The notes: generated by a model not told the origin, from the sequence alone. 5,291 bases of DNA from Deltaproteobacteria bacterium (GCA_015233285.1 JADFYA010000171.1:2362-7652); one strand, 5' to 3'. Positions 1-5,291 are shown, counted from the stretch's first letter. Numbers and translations are program-made.

Positions 1-1
1 A

Positions 2-535
2 GATATTGAGCCGGCTGTGGATCAAATCAAAAAAAAATCCGAGGTGTCCAGAGTTTGCCTGGTCGGCTTCCGATTGGGCGGGACCTTGTCCATTATGCAT
101 GGATCTTCCCACGGGAATATTGATAGGATCATTCTCTTGGATCCAGTGATTAATGGAAAGAATTATCTTGGAGAACTGGCAGACATACATGAAAGTTTGC
201 TCAGCGATTCTCACTTGACGCCGGGACCCCGACCCAAGAACCAACTACCGAGCGAGGTGCAGGGGTTCCCCCTCACGGATGTGATGATAACTGATCTCAT
301 GAATATAGACCTCCTGGGAACAGTGCAAAAACCGGCCGACAACATCCTGATTATCAAAAGCGGCGCCGATCTTGCAAAAGGAAACTTTGTCGAACATCTT
401 GAAACAATGGGCGTGCGGTTATCTCATCTATTTTCCGACTCAGGATTATGGAAAGACAGACAGGCCGGTGAGATACTGGTCCCGGTCAAGGTTCTGGAGG
501 TAATGGCTTCCTGGATGTCCGAGGTTTACCCATGA
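2..535 (+). CDS. Alpha/beta-hydrolase-fold protein, exosortase-system hydrolase 2-like (5' partial)
   Basis: The frame is open to the left edge, so the true start lies outside the window; a GTG at 17 is in frame but falls inside the fold. What remains is the C-terminal two thirds of an alpha/beta hydrolase. The nucleophile-elbow strand and turn read VCLVGFRLGGTLS (codons at about 53-91), so the canonical G-x-S-x-G is G-F-R-L-G, with Arg (codon 71-73) in place of Ser. From memory of the family, an Arg here is typical of the exosortase A-associated 'hydrolase 2' group. The following LLDPVINGKNYL and the later EVQGFPLTD also fit that group, whose members sit in exopolysaccharide clusters. No obvious catalytic His is seen near the C-terminus, so it may be a non-catalytic or repurposed member. 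It ends in a 4-nt ATGA overlap with the next hydrolase, which indicates translational coupling. The hydrolase fold is fairly sure; the subfamily is less so. Confidence 0.8.
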   Translation, partial: DIEPAVDQIKKKSEVSRVCLVGFRLGGTLSIMHGSSHGNIDRIILLDPVINGKNYLGELADIHESLLSDSHLTPGPRPKNQLPSEVQGFPLTDVMITDLMNIDLLGTVQKPADNILIIKSGADLAKGNFVEHLETMGVRLSHLFSDSGLWKDRQAGEILVPVKVLEVMASWMSEVYP

Positions 536-1545
536 AGGAAGAAGCAGTGCTCTTTGGGCAAACAGGATCATTGGTTGGAATCGTAACTGGTCCATCGGAA
601 ACTGAAACCACAAACCGGTTCCCGGCCGTGATACTCTTGAGTCCGGGGCGGGTCCACCATGTCGGCCCATACCGCCTTTATGTTAGGCTGGCTAGAAACC
701 TGGCGGCGATGGGCCTTACTGTTTTTAGATTCGATCTTTCCGGAATTGGGGATAGCGGAATTCGGACAGACCATCTTCCTTTTGACCAAAGCGCCGTAAT
801 AGAAACTCAAGAAGCCATGAGTTATCTCCAAGCCACAAGAAAGGTTGATCGGTTCATTCTGATCGGCATTTGCTCAGGAGCAGGCATTTCGTATAGAACA
901 GCCCTTTGTGACTCACGCGTTATGGGTGCCGTTTTAATCAGCGCCTCGATAAACTTATATGGAAACGATGATGTATTATCCAACTACATTGAGAGATGTG
1001 GGAAAATACGTTACGGGTGGAGACTGTTGAGATCATCCCGTATCGAAGATTGGGTGAGGCTGGTGGTGGAACGGCTTGATTTTAAAAAAATAATCCAAAT
1101 ATGTATGACCATGGTCATCGGCGTCTGGTATCAAATGGAAAGATTGCTGTGGAATAGGAAACGAGAATCAGCCTATATCAACAAATGTGAAGCTGATTTC
1201 CGGGTATTAAACGAGCGTGGGGTCCACTTGTTCCTGATTAATTCCGAAAACGACTTTTTGGGCGCCGAATATCATAATATGTTGATTAACAAACAGACCT
1301 ATCCAATGGAGGCCGAGGCCGAACTTCAAGTAGAACTAGTTAAGGGATCGGATTATAATCTTTCTTTAAATAAGAATCAGGAACACCTGTTGAAAATCAT
1401 ACTTAACCGGATACAGGGTTTTATCGAACTTTGTCAGAGTCCATTTCACCACCAAAGAAATTCCGGTGTCGGCCGGCGGAACAGTTTCGTTATCTCTAAG
1501 CCGGATTCAACGTCCAGGGCCACACATGAAGACAGACAACTTTAA
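532..1545 (+). CDS. Alpha/beta hydrolase with Cys nucleophile elbow, polysaccharide-cluster type
   Basis: This 337-residue cytoplasmic protein has no signal peptide. The ATG is preceded by GAGG (521-524) at 7 nt spacing and overlaps the stop of the upstream gene, so the start is secure. The N-terminal part has the oxyanion region PGRVHHVGPYRLYVRLAR (38-55) and FDLSGIGDSG (67-76). The nucleophile elbow is G-I-C-S-G with Cys114, as in the GLCSGA group of hydrolases common in exopolysaccharide clusters. An acid-loop candidate is INSENDFLG (236-244, Asp241). The motif that usually reads D-H-T-F near the C-terminus appears as D274-Y275 (GSDYNLSL), so the expected catalytic His is Tyr; His285 lies ten residues later. 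Residues from about 301 on form a polar, low-complexity tail beyond the usual end of the fold, and its last codons overlap the GT26 start. The substrate is unknown; acyl-ester or thioester chemistry on a glycan or its lipid carrier is inference. Confidence 0.85.
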   Translation: MKEEAVLFGQTGSLVGIVTGPSETETTNRFPAVILLSPGRVHHVGPYRLYVRLARNLAAMGLTVFRFDLSGIGDSGIRTDHLPFDQSAVIETQEAMSYLQATRKVDRFILIGICSGAGISYRTALCDSRVMGAVLISASINLYGNDDVLSNYIERCGKIRYGWRLLRSSRIEDWVRLVVERLDFKKIIQICMTMVIGVWYQMERLLWNRKRESAYINKCEADFRVLNERGVHLFLINSENDFLGAEYHNMLINKQTYPMEAEAELQVELVKGSDYNLSLNKNQEHLLKIILNRIQGFIELCQSPFHHQRNSGVGRRNSFVISKPDSTSRATHEDRQL

Positions 1546-2329
1546 CCTCCTATCGCCTCCGGAACGAATCGATGTACTCGGCGTCGGCGTCAGCGTCATC
1601 GACCTGGATACTGCGGTGGAACATATTTTAGGCTGGATTGAATCTGGAGCGCGGCATTACGTTTGCGTGACCGGTGTCCATGGCGTTATGGAATGCCGGA
1701 GCGACCCGCGCTTAAGGGCGATACATAATGCCAGCGGTCTCACCGTGCCCGACGGGATACCCCTGGTCTGGGCGGGGCATTTATATGGATTTCCTCATAT
1801 GGGTCGGGTTTACGGACCGGATCTTATGCTGGAAATCTGCCGGGAATCTGAAAAGAAGGGCTACACCCATTTCCTATATGGAGGTAACGAAGGAAAGGCG
1901 GAGGCTTTGAAGAAAAGCCTGACCCATAAATTCCCCGGCCTTAAAGTTGTCGGGGTACGTCAAGATACATTTAGACCGCTCAATCAGGAGGAGGAGGCCG
2001 AATTAATCAACCAGGTGGCCCAAACAAGACCGGATTTCTTCTGGGTCGGTGTCAGTACTCCGAAACAAATTAAGTTCATGGCGGATTATCTACCCAAGTT
2101 GGATACTAAAGTCATGCTGGGAGTCGGTGCGGCTTTCGATTTCCATACCGGACTGATTCGGGACGCCCCGGCCTGGGTGAAAGGCATCGGGATGCAGTGG
2201 TTGCACCGTTTATGTCAGGAACCCCGGCGCCTTTGGAAAAGGTACCTGGTTAATAATCCTCTTTTCATCTATGAATTTGGCCGCCAATTGATTAAATATA
2301 AGGCTCGACGCCGACGCAAGAGCACATAA
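1526..2329 (+). CDS. WecG/TagA/CpsF-family glycosyltransferase (GT26)
   Basis: A 267-residue glycosyltransferase of the family that adds a sugar such as N-acetylmannosamine(uronate) or glucose to a polyprenyl-diphosphate-linked acceptor at the inner face of the cytoplasmic membrane. Family signatures in order are VDVLGV-type strand IDVLGVGVS (15-23), VTG (48-50, region of the conserved Thr), VPDGIPLVWAG (74-84, with Asp76 at the proposed catalytic-base position), GVSTPKQ (175-181), GVGAAFDFHTG (199-209) and RLCQEPRRLWKRY (228-240). The basic tail KARRRRK fits membrane contact. Two positions differ from the usual pattern: the Glu that often follows PKQ is Ile182, and GLEW is GMQW (Gln224). I chose the ATG at 1526 because AGGG (1516-1519) lies 6 nt upstream and the protein then has family length; an in-frame GTG at 1466 would add 20 residues without homology. 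The gene overlaps the hydrolase by 20 nt, which suggests one operon. The exact donor sugar cannot be read from sequence. Confidence 0.92.
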   Translation: MKTDNFNLLSPPERIDVLGVGVSVIDLDTAVEHILGWIESGARHYVCVTGVHGVMECRSDPRLRAIHNASGLTVPDGIPLVWAGHLYGFPHMGRVYGPDLMLEICRESEKKGYTHFLYGGNEGKAEALKKSLTHKFPGLKVVGVRQDTFRPLNQEEEAELINQVAQTRPDFFWVGVSTPKQIKFMADYLPKLDTKVMLGVGAAFDFHTGLIRDAPAWVKGIGMQWLHRLCQEPRRLWKRYLVNNPLFIYEFGRQLIKYKARRRRKST

Positions 2330-2372
2330 CCGGTTGCCTGCTGTGCGCTACTCGTTGTCGGTTGGCACTGGT

Positions 2373-3554
2373 TCAGTTGATGATCCGGGCTATTCGCGGT
2401 TCACGGAGTTGTTTTCCGGCGCTGAATATAGCCGACGTTACATCTGATTCGTCAATATTTATCATGCACTTGGGTTGATCGAAGATACAGTTGTCAAAAC
2501 AAGGACGGCAAGACATAGGCTCAACCATAACCACTTCGCCGGATGGAGGATGGGGACCAAACCACTGGGCCAACTGTGGCCCGAAGATGCCGATAATTCG
2601 GCTGCCGCAAGCCGCCCCCAAGTGCATCACCCCGCTGTCGGCGCTCACCAAGATATCGCTTAACGACAACAGCCCTTGTAGCTCTTCCAACGACCCTTGC
2701 CAGATGGCGCCGGGGATATGCCTGGGCCATAAAATATCCGGGGCCGCGGTATCCTCCTCCGGCTTGATGACGACCACAAATCCTATGGAATCCGGCAGGT
2801 CTTTAAGCGCCGCGGTGAAACGCCGGGACGGCCATCGCCGGATTGGATGCCCTGCGCCGGGGGCCACGGTCAGCACCAACCCCCGCTGATAACCCCTGGC
2901 CACCAACCATGAAGCGACAGGCAGCGAAATGTTCCGTGGAACGTCCAGTACCGGCCGGGGGTCCTGGTTAATTCCAGTCAAGATGGCGGCGGCGAAAGAC
3001 GCATCTTGAGCGACGTGGGCCAGACGGGCCAGGGACGGGTTGATCCCCAGATCTATATCCAGCCACCCGTGGCCACCGCAGGCGCCGTACCCGGCCCGGA
3101 GTTCGGCCCTTATCATTCTCATTTGGATTATTTCGCGGGGATCGTAACGGAGGCCGATCAGGAGGTCAAAAGATGATGACCACAGATTCGTTAATTGTCG
3201 GGCATACCGCACCCAGACCGGTTGCCAGAGGCGATACTTGTGTTTGGTTTGGGTCCAGGGCGGGACCAACTCATGCACCTGATCACACAACCCGTGGATA
3301 GGAAATAGCTCCCTAAGCCATGGCTTGCCGATCAATTCGAGATTCGCAGCCGTCACCCGGCGAAGCGCCCTTAAAAGTGGGGTCGTCAGCACTGCATCAC
3401 CCAGTCCCCACTGGCAAAGAATGCCGACCCGCCGCATAGCCGACCAATCAAGGTGCAGGTCATGGCCCGGTCTACTTTTCAATGAAAACAAAGATAAAAT
3501 ATCAGCTAACCGTCCGGCCAGGTGATACCGCCTCGCCCGGTCTTTGGAAAGCAT
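2373..3554 (-). CDS. Glycosyltransferase family 9 (heptosyltransferase-like)
   Basis: This cytoplasmic GT-B enzyme belongs to the GT9 family, which includes the LPS core heptosyltransferases using ADP-heptose. Numbered from the chosen start (393 residues), it shows RRVGILCQWGLGDAVLTTPL (41-60, Asp53 at the conserved acceptor-side Gly-Asp), a conserved APGAG...RRWPSRRF stretch (231-246) and the donor-binding motif DILVSADSGVMHLGAACGS (300-318). A cysteine cluster, C349-x2-C352-x3-C356-x6-C363 followed by Met, is common at the end of GT9 proteins. The frame is open up to a GTG at 3695, with other ATGs at 3635 and 3578. I prefer the ATG at 3554 because GGAAG lies 4 nt upstream and no other candidate has a clear ribosome site; 3578 has only a weak TAGG. 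The gene converges on the GT26 gene with 43 bp between stops and no clear terminator there. Its base composition looks more GC-rich by eye than the hydrolase genes. Likely role: surface glycan or LPS core synthesis; specificity is unknown. Confidence 0.88.
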   Translation of the reverse strand: MLSKDRARRYHLAGRLADILSLFSLKSRPGHDLHLDWSAMRRVGILCQWGLGDAVLTTPLLRALRRVTAANLELIGKPWLRELFPIHGLCDQVHELVPPWTQTKHKYRLWQPVWVRYARQLTNLWSSSFDLLIGLRYDPREIIQMRMIRAELRAGYGACGGHGWLDIDLGINPSLARLAHVAQDASFAAAILTGINQDPRPVLDVPRNISLPVASWLVARGYQRGLVLTVAPGAGHPIRRWPSRRFTAALKDLPDSIGFVVVIKPEEDTAAPDILWPRHIPGAIWQGSLEELQGLLSLSDILVSADSGVMHLGAACGSRIIGIFGPQLAQWFGPHPPSGEVVMVEPMSCRPCFDNCIFDQPKCMINIDESDVTSAIFSAGKQLREPRIARIIN

Positions 3555-3711
3555 CTGTCTTCCGATAGAATCCCTCATGGATGGACCTAGACTAGGCTGA
3601 CTTCGTTTCGTTAAACTTCTTAGGCTCTGACGCATGGTACAGTCTGAACAATTGAAAAAAACGCAGAAGCGGATGTATGGGAAGAAGCCGCCCACCCGGA
3701 CAACAAACGTT

Positions 3712-3731
3712 ATTAATCAGCATTAATCAGC
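3712..3731. repeat. Two perfect 10-bp tandem repeats upstream of the GT9 gene
   Basis: ATTAATCAGC occurs twice head to tail (3712-3721 and 3722-3731), followed by a partial third-like copy, CTAATGCAG (3732-3740). The period is about one helical turn. The repeats lie upstream of every possible GT9 start and downstream (minus sense) of the DUF4124 terminator, which is where the GT9 promoter should be. A minus-strand TTGAAC (3747-3752 complement) could be a -35 element, but no good -10 is present. A regulator site is only inference. Confidence 0.5.
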
Positions 3732-3814
3732 CTAATGCAGGATCTCGTTCAAGCACCGCGGTCACCGGCGTGGACGAAGCAGCACACGGCCGTCGCTTTG
3801 CCCACGGGACGGGA

Positions 3815-3846
3815 TAAAACAAACGGCCAGGAAATCTTACCTGGCC
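3815..3846 (-). terminator. Intrinsic terminator after the DUF4124 gene
   Basis: On the minus strand GGCCAGG (complement of 3840-3846) and CCTGGCC (complement of 3825-3831) form a perfect 7-bp, mostly GC stem with an 8-nt loop, followed by GTTTGTTTTA (complement of 3815-3824). It begins 24 nt past the stop of the DUF4124 gene. This separates that gene from the GT9 gene downstream. On the plus strand a T-run (3855-3861) follows the same stem at a greater distance, so weak bidirectional action is possible. Confidence 0.8.
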
Positions 3847-3869
3847 ATTCGTTCATTTTTTCTGTATTG

Positions 3870-4370
3870 TCACTTTCTCCCACCATTCCCGATAGGCGCT
3901 GGGCCAAAAGTTTTCGCCGGCAACACATTTGTTTGGAATGTCTTTTCCTTGAAAGGGTAACCTAATTTATCCTGAGACGAATCTGCCCCCGTCTTCCCAC
4001 AACCATTGTAATAACGATTAAATCCGGTAGAAACTGGGCAAAATCCAACTTCTCCTGTCTCGGCTGTCTTTTTGGACCGTTTGTGCGGTATTAACTCGGC
4101 AGAGCCAGGCGCATCTGCTGCTTTAGCGGAAGACCTTGGCGAAGACTCAGCCGGCCTGTAGCTTGACTCGTCTCTCATGATATTAGGACTGCGTAAAGGA
4201 TTGTCAGGCATTTTCACGACTTCCGGCTCTGCTATTGTATTCGCTATCGGCGTATCGCTGTAAGATGTCACCCCGATAGCGTTCTTATATTTGTAAACTT
4301 CTAAACCGAACGCCGGGATAGAAACAATCAGAAACGCTAAACAGATTAAGAGAGCAAGTCTATTTTTCAT
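3870..4370 (-). CDS. Exported DUF4124-domain protein
   Basis: A 166-residue small secreted or periplasmic protein. It starts with MKNR and a hydrophobic core at about 5-20, with likely signal peptidase cleavage near SIPAFG (17-22). Directly after it comes LEVYKYKNAIGVTSYSDTP (23-41), the short DUF4124 pattern (Y-K-x-x-x-x-G-x-x-x-Y-S-D-x-P) found at the N-terminus of many proteobacterial envelope proteins of unknown function. The remainder (about 45-166) is polar, rich in Ser, Pro, Lys and Gly, looks disordered, and carries two cysteines (111, 124) that could form a disulphide in the periplasm. The ATG has GAGGG (complement of 4378-4382) at 7 nt spacing, so the start is firm. The gene has its own terminator and a palindrome in the leader, so it is probably a single-gene unit. 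No function can be assigned beyond envelope localisation. Confidence 0.82.
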   Translation of the reverse strand: MKNRLALLICLAFLIVSIPAFGLEVYKYKNAIGVTSYSDTPIANTIAEPEVVKMPDNPLRSPNIMRDESSYRPAESSPRSSAKAADAPGSAELIPHKRSKKTAETGEVGFCPVSTGFNRYYNGCGKTGADSSQDKLGYPFKEKTFQTNVLPAKTFGPAPIGNGGRK

Positions 4371-4386
4371 GTCTATTCCCTCTATT

Positions 4387-4410
4387 CTGATATCCGTTTT
4401 TTGATATCAG
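4387..4410. promoter_or_regulatory. 8-bp-arm palindrome in the DUF4124 leader
   Basis: CTGATATC (4387-4394) and GATATCAG (4403-4410) are perfect inverted repeats around an 8-nt T-rich spacer. The site lies 17-40 nt upstream of the DUF4124 start codon, just before its ribosome site, with AT-rich sequence further upstream (4411-4421) that could hold a -10 element. It could be a repressor operator or a leader hairpin. No good -35/-10 pair was found, so the promoter itself is not called. Confidence 0.45.
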
Positions 4411-4501
4411 GTTATATTATCATCATCTTCCAAGTATTGGATTTTGGACAAAAGACTCCTGAGACCCGGTGATGAGAGCCCTATAATCAATTTTTACTAT
4501 T

Positions 4502-4741
4502 TTATCCTGTATCAGCCCATGTGGAACCTGTTTTAGTCCTCTTGAAGATGATCGGCTGCCAGGTTCGCCTTCCTGGTGAATAGCCCTTCTTCCGGCCCAA
4601 GGATTTACCTCGGGATTTGGGCGATGAGGCCGGTGTGCCAAACTGCCGAGTTATTCTTTCAAAGTATCGCTGGACCATGGCCGGTCCCGGCAGTTTGCTG
4701 AAATCGGTGGAAACCTGCCCGTATCGTTCCCACGGCCTGGG
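4502..4741 (-). pseudogene. C-terminal remnant of a DDE transposase (IS fragment)
   Basis: Reading the minus strand from 4741 to the TAA at 4502-4504 gives PRPWERYGQV, then KLPGPAMVQRYFERI, then RQFGTPASSPKSRGKSLGRK and KKGYSPGRRTWQPIIFKR. From memory this is the C-terminal pattern of a large DDE transposase group: L-P-R-P-W-E, then V-x-R at the start of a helix, then G-T-P-A-x-x-P-K-x-R-G-K-S-x-G-R-x-K-G and a final basic R-x-P-V-x-K. Only about 80 residues of a protein normally several hundred long are present. The catalytic DDE domain is absent, because the upstream DNA encodes a different protein. The frame runs further upstream without recognisable similarity to about 4760 and beyond. 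It has no start codon of its own apart from an internal ATG (4676-4678). It marks an old insertion-sequence end; the IS family and terminal repeats could not be identified. Confidence 0.7.
4639..4697. repeat. Nested inverted repeat inside the transposase remnant
   Basis: CAAACTGCCG (4639-4648) and CGGCAGTTTG (4688-4697) are perfect 10-bp inverted repeats. Inside them GGACC (4672-4676) and GGTCC (4683-4687) form a second 5-bp stem directly next to the right arm. Both arms lie in transposase-like codons, so the pairing may be coincidental. No T-run follows on either strand, so it is not a terminator. Confidence 0.5.
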
Positions 4742-4782
4742 AGTTGGGCGAGGCCGGAAGAGTGGTGAAAAGAAACGGCACG

Positions 4783-5112
4783 TTAGATGATCGAAACGAC
4801 CTTGTCGACCAATTCCGCCGCCCTCTTAGCATTGCTGGACTCCTGGTCTGATGAATTCTGGTCAGCGGGTTCAAACCAGCTGACTTCATAATTCGGCTGT
4901 AGCCCTTCGACTGCCTTGACAGTCTGACCTCTGGTCCTTGTGGAACATATGATGACCTTGCATACGTCTTCTTCGAGCTTTATGAGACGTTTTTGGAGGT
5001 CAGTACCTGGGTCACCCTGGCTAGTGATGCCTATTTTGGACCCACCAATCTGCAGTTCAACATAAATGTCACCATGGACCAATGGCGAAAATGGCTGTTT
5101 GGCTTTTTGCAC
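4783..5112 (-). CDS. Small protein resembling the C-terminal half of P-loop proteins, P-loop absent (possibly 5'-truncated)
   Basis: A 109-residue soluble protein from a GTG start at 5112. Its middle reads GGSKIGITSQGDPGTDLQKR, then KVIICSTRTRGQTVKAVEGL, then YEVSWFEPADQ. From memory this order (a strand ending S-x-G-D, a helix, a strand ending in C-[AS]-T-R-T-x-G-x-T, and a final W-F strand) matches the C-terminal half of small hypothetical P-loop NTPase-like proteins whose N-terminus carries G-x-x-x-x-G-K-T/S. No such motif is present here or in any minus frame up to the window edge. The same frame stays open for 27 more codons to a TAG at 5194-5196 without a usual start codon, and the GTG lacks a visible ribosome site. 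This suggests loss of the 5' end. The C-terminus (AAELVDKVVSII) looks natural. It lies immediately upstream, in the same orientation, of the transposase remnant. Function is unknown. Confidence 0.55.
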   Translation of the reverse strand: MQKAKQPFSPLVHGDIYVELQIGGSKIGITSQGDPGTDLQKRLIKLEEDVCKVIICSTRTRGQTVKAVEGLQPNYEVSWFEPADQNSSDQESSNAKRAAELVDKVVSII

Positions 5113-5177
5113 ACCGCTATTTAATACACTTTTTATGTCAAGGATGGACGGTGATAAATTTTTTAGGCTCTTCGCTG

Positions 5178-5221
5178 TTTCAAATGGGTAGCTCTAAAGG
5201 CTCTGGCCCAGGGACGCAAAG
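5178..5221 (+). other. GEMM-like (c-di-GMP-I riboswitch signature) sequence, incomplete
   Basis: The plus strand holds GGGACGCAAAG (5211-5221), the most conserved segment of the cyclic-di-GMP-I riboswitch. It is preceded by CAAA (5181-5184) and a short stem, TGGG (5185-5188) with CCCA (5207-5210), with an inner AGCT/GGCT pairing; this recalls the first helix of the aptamer. The 3' half (second helix and its docking partner) is not recognisable before the edge, and the CAAA-flanking pairing of the family is missing. It could be a degenerate aptamer, one cut by the window, or chance. Apart from this and the terminator, 5113-5291 shows no gene with a usual start. Confidence 0.2.
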
Positions 5222-5253
5222 TTTACCACTTTAATCCCAATACCTGTTGTGCT

Positions 5254-5287
5254 ATAAAAAAGAGGGATGGTTGAGCCACCCACCTCT
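5254..5287 (-). terminator. Probable intrinsic terminator of a minus-strand gene beyond the right edge
   Basis: On the minus strand GGGTGG (complement of 5276-5281) pairs with CCATCC (complement of 5265-5270), including one G-U pair, around a 5-nt loop. CTC and a run of six T (complement of 5256-5261) follow. An outer AGAGG/CCTCT pairing (5261-5265 with 5283-5287) can lengthen the stem. It would end a gene lying to the right of the window. Read on the plus strand, the outer stem is also possible but any T-run would fall outside the window. Confidence 0.5.
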
Positions 5288-5291
5288 GGTT

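Noticed and set aside
1466..1525. Upstream GTG start for the GT26 protein (20 extra residues)
   Set aside because: The added residues have no family similarity and the site lacks a good ribosome signal, unlike the ATG at 1526.
2491..2889. 132-codon open frame on the plus strand opposite the GT9 gene
   Set aside because: It lies wholly antisense to a gene with clear GT9 motifs, has no recognisable motif, and its composition is what an antisense frame of a GC-rich gene gives.
3735..3965. 76-codon plus-strand open frame
   Set aside because: It crosses the terminator and runs antisense into the end of the DUF4124 gene. No motif was seen.
4423..4641. 72-codon minus-strand open frame with a TTG start
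   Set aside because: It has no ribosome site and is a shifted frame over the transposase remnant, which gives far better family similarity.
4639..4697. Integron attC site
   Set aside because: The arms form a hairpin but lack the GTTRRRY/RYYYAAC core sequences, and they sit inside transposase codons.
4619..4756. Near-repeat GGGCGATGAGGCCGG (4619-4633) and GGGCGAGGCCGG (4745-4756)
   Set aside because: Short, imperfect and inside transposase-like codons; most likely chance.
4659..4889. 76-codon minus-strand open frame
   Set aside because: It overlaps the end of the 109-residue gene and the transposase remnant in another frame, with no motif of its own.
5128..5160. Minus-strand TTGACA (complement of 5136-5141) as a promoter -35 for the 109-residue gene
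   Set aside because: No -10 element occurs at 16-18 nt spacing; the AT-rich stretch lies too close.

Overview
The window looks like an accessory, cell-envelope region from a Gram-negative bacterium, probably a proteobacterium or a related lineage such as Desulfobacterota. The evidence is a GT9 (ADP-heptose-type) glycosyltransferase, a DUF4124 exported protein, and paired alpha/beta hydrolases of the kind found in exosortase/exopolysaccharide clusters. No gene here fixes the species. No rRNA, tRNA or CRISPR array was seen.

Left part (1-2329, plus strand): three tightly packed genes that read as the end of a polysaccharide operon. They are a hydrolase cut off by the left edge (stop at 535), a second hydrolase (532-1545, ATGA overlap with the first), and a WecG/TagA/CpsF-family (GT26) glycosyltransferase (1526-2329, overlapping the second by 20 nt). 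Both hydrolases have altered active-site positions. The first has Arg where the nucleophile should be. The second has a Cys nucleophile, and Tyr where the usual C-terminal His is expected. The likely joint role is assembly or modification of a lipid-linked surface glycan; this is inference from family and context.

Middle (2373-4370, minus strand): a GT9 glycosyltransferase converges on the GT26 gene with only 43 bp between their stops. Upstream of it is a secreted DUF4124 protein with its own strong ribosome site, an 8-bp-arm palindrome in its leader, and a clear intrinsic terminator that separates it from the GT9 gene. Two perfect 10-bp tandem repeats lie upstream of the GT9 gene.

Right part (4371-5291): degraded accessory DNA. 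A minus-strand reading frame without its own start (4502-4741) matches the C-terminal end of a DDE transposase family, so an IS remnant lies here. Next to it is a 109-residue protein that resembles the C-terminal half of small P-loop proteins but lacks the P-loop, and is probably truncated. The last 100 bases hold a minus-strand terminator-like hairpin and, on the plus strand, an 11-base match to the signature of cyclic-di-GMP-I (GEMM) riboswitches without a convincing full aptamer.

No clearly new system was found. The best leads are the two active-site-altered hydrolases, the IS remnant beside a P-loop-less protein, and the structured right edge.
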